NCBI GenBank assembly: GCA_003290165.1
Contig: QNQO01009177.1
Coordinates: 310,001-374,000 of the forward strand
Reading direction: 5' to 3'
DNA: 64,000 nucleotides
From: Berberis thunbergii
Lineage: Eukaryota > Streptophyta > Magnoliopsida > Ranunculales > Berberidaceae
Made by a program: the position numbers and the translations under genes. The notes beneath the pieces are model-generated. The model was not told the DNA's origin. It saw nothing but the letters and a program-made list of their open reading frames with translations, and ran no database searches. Shown piece by piece: positions 11,461-21,568 of this stretch. Every line of letters starts with the position of its first letter. The first letter of the stretch is position 1.

Positions 11461-12604
11461 TGAACGTCACACCGTTTAGTTGGCTATAAAAGCAATTTTA
11501 TGTCATTAAGCTACATAAACCAAATCAAACAATATGAAAAACTAAATCAAACATCATTTTGAAAGCAATAAAAATAAATAACTAAATGAATTTGAAATGT
11601 AAAAAATTTACCTTATCCATGTATGTCTTTCCACTTTAATTTTGGCAATCTATATGGTCAAAAATTCCTTAACAATTGTTTATAGCCAATTAAATCATTT
11701 TCCATCAATGTTGGAGTGAACTAGGTGAACGATTAAATTGATTTTCATCCAAAATTCAATAAACGAATTAAGTACGCGCTCCCACATTGTATGATCTCGT
11801 TTATTGGTGCCAATAATTGGATTTGCTCCGATAGTTATCCAAGCACTATATAGCGCTTCCTCTTCAAGTTTGTGAAATTGGGGTTAGGAGATGCCCTAGA
11901 TTTCACTTGCAAGATTGGTTGATTACTTGCCATCGATCAATGAAAAATGCAAGAGTGAGAGTGACGAAGATGCAATTTGGTAGAAATTTATAGCCAAAAC
12001 GGAGCAACTAGTCGTTATTGGTCAGGCTGCTTTTGAAAGCCATTTGCGTAAAAATTTATACATTTTTGCAATTGGGCATTGGGCCATATTGCGTTGATTA
12101 ATACAGATGAATAACTCTGATTCCTATCCATCCTTTACCATTGGAGATGGCCTAATGGGGAGTAAATTTAGGAAGTAGATGATATCTCTACTTTTCAATT
12201 ATAGGAATAAAGTTTTGGTCAACTTATGGAGATGCTACATGGATTGTGAGCAATGAATTTATGCTCTTATAAGGACTAAATGAATAAGAACAACACATTT
12301 TAACGAAGAAAAATTCTGGAGTATATCTTATATATATATATATATTTTTTCCAATTATCAACACAAACTACATCAAGAATGAAATCTCTATAGTAACATT
12401 TTTCTTTGTTATAAATTTTGATGCAAATGGTTTTTTTTCCTTAAAATTTTATTGTGTATTGCTAATTGCCATCTCTAGGTGGGAGCATTTGATTTATGAT
12501 TGGTGGACTCGAGGTGGAATTTTTTTTCCTCATGAGCTATAATATGAAGCAGATCATTTTAGATTGTGTATTTATTTTTACTTTTAATTAGAATAAGTAG
12601 TTAT
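11461..12604. other. AT-rich flank of the PIF/Harbinger element
   Basis: Probably contains the right half and terminus of the PIF/Harbinger element: GGAGATGGCCTAATGGGG near 12145 reads, reversed, as CCATCTCCAATGG-type sequence often found at such ends. A (TA)n run sits near 12325. No gene recognised. Confidence 0.3.
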
Positions 12605-12867
12605 TGTTGGCGCGTTGGTGCACATCGCCCCCCTCAGTCTACTATACATAACAACGATATTATCCACAACTTAAACAACTCTAGCATTGGGCCCTCATCT
12701 TGGGCTCTTGGGTGTGGGATTTCATCTAAAAGACCTAATTATATTAGGGAGTGTACCACCTACTTATATTCCTTCATAACAATTCCACCGCCTGAAATGT
12801 GAGATTATTCAAGCCAACACAAATAAACCTAATAATCTTCAGTTTTGGCATGAATTGCCACACATCT

Positions 12868-13197
12868 TATAACTGTGAACCGATCCGAATTTAATCGGTT
12901 TCAAAATTTTCAAACTGAAACTAAACCAAACCGATTCTAATTTATGCAAACCGAAATCGAACAGACTAAATTGAAATAAAACCTAACCGACAAACTATTT
13001 TAAACATAATTATATTATTTTTATATAAAATATATATTATTTTATATGTATTCGGTCGGTTCGGTTTTGTCTATTTTTAAAATCACTTAGAAACCAAAAA
13101 TCAAACCGACCACTTCAGTTTGAATTTTTTAAAATTGAAACTGAACCAAACTTAAGTCAGTTTAATCAGTTCGATTGATTTTTCGTTCAACTCTAAA
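12868..13197. mobile_element. hAT-like MITE nested in the TRIM
   Basis: A palindromic, AT-rich 330-bp unit with many CCGATT/AACCGA motifs and a TTCGGTCGGTTCGG core. Its right end GTTCAACTCTA matches the GTTCAACCCTA end of the element at 53761-54066, and the TCGGT(C/T)GGTTCGGTTTTGT core is shared. Its own target duplication could not be recognised, so boundaries are approximate. Confidence 0.55.
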
Positions 13198-13530
13198 ATT
13201 AAGCAAGTTCGCGACATCTCGAAGTATACATTTTCCTCAAGTGGCTTGCACAGCCATGACTTTAGGTGTCACACTCAATATACATGCTTGAGTATTGTTA
13301 GCATTGTTGGCTCTACTTAGTCGCAACCACTACACTAACTCCGCTTCGTCCAAAGTTGTTGAACACCCCCTTGGTAAGGATATGGAACCTATCCCTTAGA
13401 TCATTCAGCTGTATTCAGCTGTAGGACCACATAGCTACAACGCTCCACCTGGCTCGCTCCTCTTTCGCCTACTCTCTTGAACGATGTGCCTCATGTACAT
13501 TCTTGTTGCCAAGTCTTAGCTGAATTATCA

Positions 13531-13542
13531 GCTCTGATATCA
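13531..13542 (-). promoter_or_regulatory. Primer-binding site of the TRIM
   Basis: Minus-strand TGATATCAGAGC lies two bases inside the LTR end and matches the tRNA-iMet PBS with one mismatch. Confidence 0.7.
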
Positions 13543-13851
13543 CTTGTTGGCAAGTTGTGTGCGTGCACCCCAAGGTCCACTATAAATGACAATGATATTG
13601 TCCCCAACTTAAACACCTCTAGCATTGGCCTCCAGTGGGAGGTTTTATCCAAAAGACTTCGTTGCTATTAGTGAGTGGACCACTCCCTTATATTCTTACG
13701 TGATAACTCCACCCCCTGAGATGTGAGACTATTCAAGCCATCACCAATAACCCAATAGTTATTAGTAATAGTGGAATTAGCACATTTTAGGCTTTGAGGC
13801 TTTGTACTTAATTAGTCCGAATGCTTGAGAAAATAAGTTTCAAGAGGCTTA

Positions 13852-15013
13852 GGTGGCGTTTGTTTTTTTAAGTGCCTAAAAGCTAACTTCTAACTGGAGT
13901 TAGAAGTTTCTAAACGAGTTTGTGAATGAGAGCTGATTAGAACCTTTAAAATTAAAAGGTGTTTGTTTTTAGGTGCTGAATGGGAATTGTTTGACAATTT
14001 TACTCTAATGAGAAGACACATAAAGGAATGGAAAGACGATGGGCTGGAAACCCGACATTATACGGTGGTGATCAATTAGTCAAAGCTTTCAAAACTACAT
14101 GCTATATAATGAAAACTTAAAAATATACATGAGAAAGAGAGCTGGAGAGATGAAGAAAAGCTTGAAAATACAGAAAAAGAAAAAAAGGATGAAGGAGAGA
14201 AAGGAGATAAGTTTTTTATCGTTGAAGAGTACTTGTGAAGGTAGGTAGAACGATAATGTTTGGTGAAGATAATAAATGTGTGCCATCAAAGGGTGTTTGT
14301 TCTTGCTTTTGAATAGAGTCATAAGTTTTAATAAGAAGCGAGACACCTTGTTTAAAGTGTTTATTTTTAGTTCTGCTCAGAAGTTCGACTTCTAATTGGA
14401 GTAAGCAACAGGGAGGTGTTGATCACTTAGCACCGAGTGATGACTCAAAAGTTATTCCAATGGTAACCTTAAAATAATTTTGTAATGACAATTGCTGCCC
14501 CCATCTTCTTAAAAATAAGTAGGGCTAAATTTTGATTTTGCACCTTCATTCTCTTCAATAAGCATTATCGTTCTACCTACCTTCACAAGGACTCTTCAAC
14601 GGTAAAAAAACTTATCTCATTTCTCTCCTTCATCTTTGTTTTTTTTCTCTGTATTTTCTAAGCTTTTCTTCATCTCTCCAACTTTCTCTCATGTATATTT
14701 TCAAGTTTTCATTATGTAGCATGTAGTTTTCATTGTGCAGCATGTAGTTTTAAAAGCTTGGACAAATTAATCACCACCGTATAATATTGGGTTTCCAACC
14801 CACCATCTCTCCATTTATGTATGTGTATCCTTAGTGAGGCAAAAATGTCAAATAGTTCAATTCAGCACCTAAAAACAAATACATTTTAATTTTACAACTT
14901 TTAATTAGCATAAGATCAGAAGCAAAACAAATAGTTCATCCCGAAGCTCGTTAAGAACTTCTAACTCCAGTTAGAACTTAGCTTCTAAGCAATTAAAAAT
15001 AACAAACGCCGCC
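13852..15013. mobile_element. Long foldback Tourist/PIF-like MITE
   Basis: The ends GGTGGCGTTTGTT and, reversed, GGCGGCGTTTGTT are flanked by TTA (13849-13851 and 15014-15016), matching the PIF/Harbinger terminal-repeat and TWA target pattern. The inverted repeat continues deep inside: CTTCTAACTGGAGTTAGAAG at about 13888 recurs reversed near 14970, and ACATGAGAAAGAGAGCTGGAGAG near 14130 is mirrored near 14680. The whole 1162-bp unit is close to a single hairpin with arms of roughly 480 bp and a short loop. No transposase. Confidence 0.85.
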
Positions 15014-15249
15014 TTAGTATCTCTTACCCATCCATTTCTTATACCACACTTTCCATTATTTTTCTAAAACATGTCTAGACCCTCATTCATAACCCTACCA
15101 TCCACCGAAGATTTATTTTGAAACTTCTTCATAATGTACTTCTCATAGACAATAAATCTTAGCACAAACACATTCCAAATGTGGGGAACAAGATGAACTT
15201 GATATCTTTTAGTGAATACAAACTAATGCGTCCAAATCTCATCGTCCTG
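15014..15249. other. Short spacer between MITE and element B
   Basis: About 235 bases of unique-looking AT-rich sequence; nothing recognised. The left edge of element B's LTR appears truncated here. Confidence 0.4.
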
Positions 15250-15758
15250 TGAGTTTGACCTGTAAAACAGATGTTAGACTACCAAAGACGACATTTTTGG
15301 TGGCAGAAGGCACTCCGATGCTTAAGTCAGCAATTCTGTTTGAAGAAGGAAGTAAGTCTGGATAAAACTCAGTTTAAATTGCATAACTTGGTCGATTGTT
15401 GCTTTTACCTTATATAATGGTCGCGATTAATTCTCTGCACGACTTAAGCATGTGGGGCACAACGAAATGAGACATTTCTTGTAACAACCTCCTCCTTTAT
15501 GGAAATGTGTTCGTGGAGGCGTGACTCCCTCTACGGCTATTTTCTTATGCAACGTTCCTCTTTTTTATGAAATAACTTGTGCGAGCTTGGATTTGGGCTT
15601 CAATTACATCTTCCTTTAATGGCCCTGTTTGGGCCATTATGATAAATTTAACCTTATTGGATTTTACGAGTTGGCCTAGTAGATGGGATGCCAGATTCTC
15701 GTGATGGATGTTTTCTTCCACGTGTATGGCTGTGATGACAGTCTATTTTGATGTATCA
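15250..15758 (-). repeat. 3' LTR of element B
   Basis: Runs from TGAGTTTGACC to GATGTATCA and aligns with 19450-20686 once the insert at 19891-20600 is removed. Shared blocks include TTGGTGGC.GAAGGCACT, TATATAATGGTCGCG and CCACGTGTATGGCTGTGATGA. Relative to the other LTR it starts about 40 bases late. Confidence 0.8.
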
Positions 15759-16093
15759 TCAGCTACTCCTCCCTTAGTTAGTGGGTATGCTGACATGGCC
15801 ACTAACTTCGTGACAGTTGGTCTTTCAATTCTATCATTGCCTTTTATTTAATGTTGTCATCAACTTTTGGTGGATTGGTGTCTCGATTTCTTACTTATCC
15901 GTTCGTTTTTGCGCACATTTTTTGGAATTTTGCGTGCCATCATATCCCGCACGTCGTCCCATGAGCAGTCTCTTCGTTGTTCGGTTATATAAAAGGGGAC
16001 GTGACGGGGTTTGTTTTTCTCTTTACACCATTTTTTAAATTAGGGTTGTTTCTTCTTTCCCTGCCATTTTTCTTATTTTCTTGTTCATTCACG

Positions 16094-18368
16094 ATGTCTG
16101 CCGGTGATTTACTTGACGGTGAATAGCTTACTATATGCGAAACTCATTTCTCTCCCAATAAGGTTTCTCAGGCGACGTTGGATAGCGTAGCGTTCGTTCT
16201 AACTACTCTTTACCTTCTAACCTTGAGATCATTTTGCCTCGGCAGAGTGATAGTCCTTGTCGTCCGATGAGGGGTATATTGCGCTCTACCCGCGCATGTT
16301 TCAATCTGACTTTTAATTTCAAGTTCTAGAGTTATTTCGGGCGTATTTACATGTTCTGGGTATTCCTCCTGCTGAGATAGGTCCTAATGGTTGGAGGGTT
16401 ATGGTTACCACATATGCTAGAGCCATCCTTTCTTGTATTCATTTTGATTGTTAGAACTTTTCACTCGGTGGTTGGTCTATTGGTGACCAAAAGTATTTGC
16501 TTTCTTTGTCTTCCTGCATGTTTTGGTAATCTGAACGATGATATCAGGGGTTGGCCACGAGGCTAGATGTATGCTTTTGTCTGTTCTGGCTACTTTGACT
16601 TGTGAGGTCAACAAATTGTAAGGTCCTTCCGGGTTCCTAACAAGCGGAGGGATCTGCAATTGACTGTGGGAGAACAGATGATCAACGAGCGTTTTTCGCA
16701 GCTTCCCGTTGTTCCTTTGGACACCTTCTTTTTCGATGTCATGGTAGGCGCAACGGTTTGTATATCACGAATGAGGATGAGCGGGCTCTATTGATCGAGA
16801 GGCAGGCTGAGGAGATTGCTACCCTCGTTGCTCCTGTTGGCATTGGTAATGCTGGCGTTGATGGGAAAGTGAGCTCGAATGTTACAGATCTCGATGCTTC
16901 TATTAGCGTTTTTGTTGTTGGTCCAACTTTTAAGAATAAAAAGGTTCCAATGCCTATTAGTCCATCGAAGCGGTTGTTTATAAGTTCTGACCGTGTTCCA
17001 AAGATAAAACGACTCCTCGGTTCTACTCGTCACGTTTTTTCTTATTTGAGTTATGTTGATAGAGAGCATGCAAGAGAGGATCGCTTATCTGTGGAAGAAG
17101 CTGAAGAGATGAGGTTGGCGTTGGAGATGAGTGAAAAAGAGACTATTCACCCATTAAATCATAATGAAAATAAGCTTTTTTCTGCATATGCTAGTCCCGA
17201 CGCTATCGAATGCTCTAATGATGACCCTAGAGTCAGTGATGATAAAATGTTCCAACTAGCGGTTGTTCAGTCTAAGGTGATTGGTGGTTGCAGACGAGTT
17301 CTCGAGGTGCGGTCTCCCGGTTCTCTTCTTGCTCCCGTTGATAATGCGGCGAATGACCTACCTTCTTCAGACTCCGTAGGTTCTTTTCCCATTTGTTCTA
17401 CCAATTGTTCTGCTTCTACTGCGATTACTACGCAGCGAAAGGGTAAGGGTGGTTTTTCTGTCGTTTCGTCTTCTTTCCTGGCCGTTGGTGGTGGCTTCTC
17501 CATGCTTTCGGATCTCTGTGTCCTTCATTTTTCGGATTAGTTGGCAGAAACCTATACTTGAAGAGATTCATGTTAAGTCAGACGGGAAGTTTTGTTGGTT
17601 TTCCCAGCTCGACGTGTAGGATGGTAGACATAGGTTGATCAACGAATGGTATAAGTAGTTGGTGGAGAGGCCTTCGATGCCTATGTTGGATCTAGGCCTT
17701 CATCTTGATGATGGCCTTAGAAAGATAATGGATGGGATGAATCATATTACCTATGATGGGGTGATAGGTTTAGATTACCAAACTAGTCATAACCAGGCAG
17801 CTTCGAGGGGAAGTTTGCGGTGCTGTTTTTGGTGTTTTCTCACGTCCTTTGCCAATCCAACGTGTTAAGAGCACGATGTGCGGAAGATGAAAAAATGGCC
17901 GAGGTTGCTCAAGCCTCATTGATTGAGGCGGAGAGTGCATAGGCAGATGAGGTCAAGGGTAATACCTCTGCGATGCTTACCACCGCTGACCGATGACTTA
18001 TTGCGGCTAAGAATGAACTTGCTTCCTTCAAAGACATGCTTTGCATTATGGAAGTGGTAGATTGGTAGCGAATCGTTGATGAACGGATTGAGCTTCTTAA
18101 CTATATCAAGGGGTTTGGTGTTGATTTGTCTCAGCACCATCACTTGGTCGATCAAACCTTTGAAGATTAAGATGGTGACGAAAACATTCCGGGTTCTTCG
18201 GATGATCCAATGGTTGAAGAGCCATTGCTTCCATCTCCTTTTGAAGAGAGAGCTCCTGCGAGTGATACGACTGCCTCTCGACCGTCGGATGACACCACCA
18301 ATGATGTTATGGTTGCCTTCGTTTTATCTCCTACTCTTTTACCTTCTTCATTGAATGTAATAGAATAG
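16094..18368 (+). pseudogene. Antisense ORF of element B (Transposase_28-like), degenerate
   Basis: Starts at ATG 16094 (MSAGDLLDGE, then a stop) and can be followed with breaks to TAG at 18366-18368. An N-terminal stretch LFRAYLHVLGIPPAEIGPN then GWRVMVTTYARAI (about 16325-16430) resembles the plant 'putative gypsy type transposon' family (PF04195), whose members read 'xFxxYxGIxPxQxxPNGWR'. The longest intact segment is 16758-17540 (260 codons; Ser/Val-rich, with basic KRLFISSDRVPKIKR). After it come coiled-coil-like pieces and an acidic tail with repeated Asp (about 18245-18300). Polarity opposes gag, as in element A. Molecular function is unknown. Confidence 0.6.
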
Positions 18369-18675
18369 TTTTATTAAGGAACATAATTTTTTTCCTTGGT
18401 GTTATTATTTTTCTCCGTACTCGTAATTTGTCTTGTTGAGTTGTTCATGTTGCTTATGCTTTTTTAGATTAGCTGTAATTGTCGAAATGAGTTATACTGT
18501 GTATCTTTTGCTTTTTTCGACTGGCCAATAAGCCTTTATAGCTACATGTCAGAATTTTTTGATTTGAATTCTCTTACGCTCTGACGCATTGGTTGCCTCG
18601 AAGTGAGTTGACTTTGGATATGTTGTTGTAGCTGCTGGACTCAGGGCACATTCTGACTTGGTAGCTGAACAGTGA

Positions 18676-18790
18676 TGAATTGTCTGATCATGCTCTCATC
18701 AGCCCTAAACCGTCCAATCATGCTCACACACCGAATTGTCCAATCATGCTCACATTAATACTGAATTTTCCAACCATGCTTGCATCAACA
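18676..18790. repeat. 26-30-bp tandem repeats in element B
   Basis: TCATGCT-centred units (GAATTGTCCAATCATGCTCA and variants) end near 18694, 18724, 18750 and 18780, giving steps of 30, 26 and 30 bp. They lie between the antisense ORF and gag, the position of the 180-bp array in element A. Confidence 0.75.
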
Positions 18791-18989
18791 TCAACTGCCA
18801 AGGTTTAATCGGGTTCGTTATCGTCAATTTTGTTGTTGGCAATTCGAGTTGGGCTTGCATCTGTCAATAGGGATCTTGAATTGTGCTTGTTGACTGAAAC
18901 AAGCTTCTCTATGTTCTTTTACCGTGCATCGGTGAAATTGTTCGTCTGACGTTAGTACTTCTACTTCGATATAGATCAACTCGAGTGGG

Positions 18990-19290
18990 AAGTGTTTGCG
19001 GTTGCTTCTTCAATTGGGTTGATCATTTTGTTCCCCTTGGCCATGTAGTGTAAAACGTGTATTAGTTCCTTGGATTGTTCTTTTGATCCTGTGGTGGAAT
19101 CTACATTTTCTTTTCCTTTGAGATGCTTGTCTGGCGTTCCATTGAATTTGTCGAGTTGTCATCTCTGAACCTAATGCTCAATTTCATCTTTCAGTTTGTA
19201 GCAGTTTTCAGTATCGTGCCCGTGATCCTTGTGGGTGGAACAATACTTGTTTTTGTCTATTCCTTCTAGGTTTCCCCTCATTTTGAGTGG
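18990..19290 (-). pseudogene. Gag zinc-finger remnant of element B
   Basis: Minus-strand translation near 19262-19175 reads DKNKYCSTHKDHGHDTENCY followed by KLKDEIE, the same C-x2-H-x4-H-x4-C gag motif as in element A. A stop follows immediately and no other gag core is recognisable, so most of gag has been lost. Confidence 0.65.
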
Positions 19291-19410
19291 TCAGTGGATG
19301 TTTTCCCAATTCGCCATATATTTCAGTATATTGGCCTGACTTGTCTTCAGTGCTGTGTACGGTTTGTATGTCTTTTTCATCACACTTGTTATTCGCTCAT
19401 GTCTGGGACG

Positions 19411-20686
19411 TGTTGACTGCAGCTTCCCAGATTCTCGCTGGTTGGATTTGGTCCTTTCGTGAGTTTGACCTGCAAAACAGATGTTAGACTGCCAAAGACC
19501 ACATTTTTGGTGGCTGAAGGCACTTCGATGCTTAAGTCAGCAATTCTGTTTGAAGAAAGAAGTAAATCTGGACAAAACTCAGTTAAAGTTGTATACCGTT
19601 GTCAATTGTTCTCTTTACCTTATATAATGGTCGCGGTTAATTCTCTGCGCGACTTAAGCATGTGAGGCGCAACGGAAAGAGATGTTTCTCATAACAATCT
19701 CCTCATTTATGAAGATGTGTCCGTGGAGGTGTAACTCCCTTCACGACTATTTTCTTATGTAATGTTCATCTTCTTTATGAAAGAACTCGTGCGGGCTTGG
19801 ATTTAGGCTTCAATTATGTCTTCCTTTAATGGGCCATGTTTGGGCCTTTATGATCAGTTTAACCTTCTTGGGTTTTACGAGCTGGCCAGTTAGGGGTGTG
19901 CACCGGACGAGATGGCCTCATCCCGATCCCATCCTGTTCCTTCGGGTCGAGACGGGATAGACCCCATCCCGACCTCTTCCCACCCCAAACAGGTTTGGGA
20001 CGGGACGGGATGAGCAGGTATTGAAGATGAATCCTTTCATACTACAAGTATTTATATACATTCTAATCAAATATAAAAACATCATTTCAATCTTCTTTAA
20101 CAAAAGCCTAAAGTGGATATTTATGACCTTAAACAAAGAAAGAAAACCCATATACAATTGTATTTCACAATATTTTTGTTTTGAACGGTATGCATGCAAA
20201 AAGTGTGCTATGTTAGATAAATAAATAAAGATCTCCTCAATACTAATGGAATAGTGTTTTACAAAAAAGAATGAAAATAAGAACAAATATTGGTTTCATA
20301 TTGACATTCAATGGTTGTTAAATGAACTATTTACGATTTGCAATGTGTCACTGCCATAGTAAGACGATAAGTTGACTAAGTTCTAACATAAGTAAGACTT
20401 AATTAAAAATTAAAATAAATAAATAGTAATAATAAATATTAAATAAATTATTTTGAGACGAGACAAGATGGGTGGGATTGAAAATCTCCATCTCGATTCC
20501 ATACCATTCTAGATCGGGATAAGTTTGATCAATCCCAAAAGAACTTGAAAAAAATTGGGATGAGACGGGATGAGATCGGGGGATGGGATGCCCATCCCTA
20601 GGCCCAGTAGATGGGACGCCAGATCCTCGTGATGAGTGTTTTCTGCCACGTGTATGGCTGTGATGATAGTTTATTTTGATGTATCA
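19411..20686 (-). repeat. 5' LTR of element B (split by a hAT-like MITE)
   Basis: Pairs with 15250-15758. It extends further left (TGTTGACTGCAGCTTCCCAGA), which aligns with TTCATTGCAGCTTACCTAGA at 6636-6654 in LTR A, so the true LTR start is about 19411. The right end is GATGTATCA at 20686. Confidence 0.7.
19891..20600. mobile_element. hAT-like MITE inside LTR B
   Basis: The ends TAGGGGTGTGC and, reversed, TAGGGATGGGC form the inverted repeat. Flanks TGGCCAGT and GGCCCAGT are an imperfect 8-bp target duplication. Removing the 710-bp insert restores alignment with the other LTR. Both subterminal zones repeat GGGACGGGATGAG/CATCCCG motifs; the core is AT-rich and non-coding. Confidence 0.78.
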
Positions 20687-21024
20687 TTATAAACAATAGA
20701 GATTATAAGAGCCAAAGGTATGATGGTTCAGTGGTTGAGCAGCGGAGGATGGTATCACTAGGTCAGCTGGGCACATATTTTCGAGATTATTACCTTGATA
20801 GTTCGAGTGAAATTAGGAGTCTTGCGCTATTGCTAGCTAACCTGCACAATTGTGAATTTCTTAGAGGGGGTTAGGCAGCAGCAACGGTGGTGGTGTTATA
20901 TAGCAGCACCTGGTGACTGGTGCGTACAAAGCGGTGAGGGTGGGAGCCTTCTTCGAAATGGAAGGGTTTAAACGGTTGGATAGACTCTGAAGACTAAAGG
21001 AAGAGAGAAGCTTAAAAACACACA
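20687..21024 (+). promoter_or_regulatory. Presumed promoter and 5' UTR of the host gene, with tRNA-like motif
   Basis: Only about 340 bp separates LTR B from the start codon. TTATATAGC near 20896 is a TATA-like box. TGGTTCAGTGGTTGAGC (about 20729) resembles a Pol III A box and ATAGTTCGAGTG (about 20800) a B box, as in tRNA-derived SINEs, but no SINE tail or duplication was recognised. Confidence 0.4.
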
Positions 21025-21568
21025 ATGGAAGTACAATATGCATCTGCTGCTACCCATTTGCATTCTCTCCCAATCAACATACCATGCAATCATTTCGCCT
21101 TTCATCAACCAATCGTAAGTACCCCTTCTCTAATTCCTCTTCTTTTCACTTACTTGCTCTCTCAAATTACTCATTTTGCACTCTCTCTACAGTTCTGTTT
21201 GGGAACAAACATCAAATGGGGTGGTGGTGGAGCTCAAACACTCTCATTAGTCAGGAGAAAACCATTTCGCCATGTTATCAAATCATCCAGCAATTCTTCT
21301 CACAATAATAGTTCCAAGATTGTTGCAAATGTGCTCACACATCAAGTTGATCGACCCGAAGCGTTTGAAGGAAAATCGGGTTCGGTTTCGTTCCATGGGG
21401 TGACTCACCAGGTGTTGGAAGAAGGGAAATTGGAGTCTTCTCCATTTAAGCAAGGGAAGGGTTCCTTTGTTTGGGTGTTGGCTCCAATTGCACTTATATC
21501 TCCTTTGGCTCTTCCTCAGTTTTTTAGCAGTTCCGTTGAAGCATTTATAAAGGATGAAATCCTTGCAG
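21025..21568 (+). CDS. Host gene exons 1-2: putative plastid membrane protein, N-terminal half
   Basis: Exon 1 is 21025-21114 (ATG; MEVQYASAATHLHSLP...HQPI). The intron 21115-21192 has GTAAGT...CTACAG ends and happens to be open in frame, but the splice sites and the pyrimidine-rich acceptor favour removal. Exon 2 is 21193-21568, ending CTTGCAG|GTATTC in phase 1. The Ser/His/Asn-rich, acid-poor N-terminus looks like a chloroplast transit peptide; this is inferred. Later come GSVSFHGVTHQVLEEGK and a hydrophobic segment VWVLAPIALISPLALPQFF. The phase-1 end joins exactly to the phase-compatible exon at 52615, continuing ...KDEILA|EILASFLSEAIFYFG. I know of similar uncharacterised plant proteins but cannot name the family. 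The gene appears plant-conserved; its function is unknown. Confidence 0.78.

Larger units (their letters stand above)
12605..13743 (-). mobile_element. TRIM-type miniature LTR retrotransposon
   Basis: Two direct repeats of about 200 bp, 12605-12819 and 13545-13743, share the stretches ACTATA..AAC.A.GATATT.TCC.CAACTTAAAC, CTCTAGCATTGG and GAGA.TATTCAAGCCA. The first repeat runs from TGTTGGC to GCCAACA. Next to the second repeat, plus-strand GCTCTGATATCA (13531-13542) is the reverse complement of a tRNA-iMet primer-binding site (consensus TGGTATCAGAGC, one change), so the element reads on the minus strand. There is no coding capacity. The LTRs are clearly diverged, so it is old. No clean target duplication was found. 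Confidence 0.7.
15250..20686 (-). mobile_element. Element B: second non-autonomous Tat-like Gypsy element
   Basis: Two related LTRs (15250-15758 and about 19411-20686) enclose, in minus-strand order, a short gag zinc-finger remnant (about 19290-19000), a small tandem array, and a convergent plus-strand ORF (16094-18368). Protease, RT and integrase are absent. The order matches element A at smaller scale. LTR similarity is moderate by eye, with many substitutions, so it is old. No target duplication was found and the left LTR lacks the first ~40 bases seen in the right one. Its 5' LTR ends only about 340 bases upstream of the host ATG at 21025. Confidence 0.75.

Noticed and set aside
20727..20815. 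SINE candidate upstream of the host gene
   Set aside because: A-box and B-box-like sequences are present, but no poly(A)/poly(T) tail, target duplication or second copy was found.
21115..21192. In-frame retention of intron 1 of the host gene (continuous 189-codon frame)
   Set aside because: GTAAGT donor and pyrimidine-rich CTCTCTCTACAG acceptor are too good, and the 26 extra residues are hydrophobic low-information sequence within the transit peptide. Retention remains possible but less likely.
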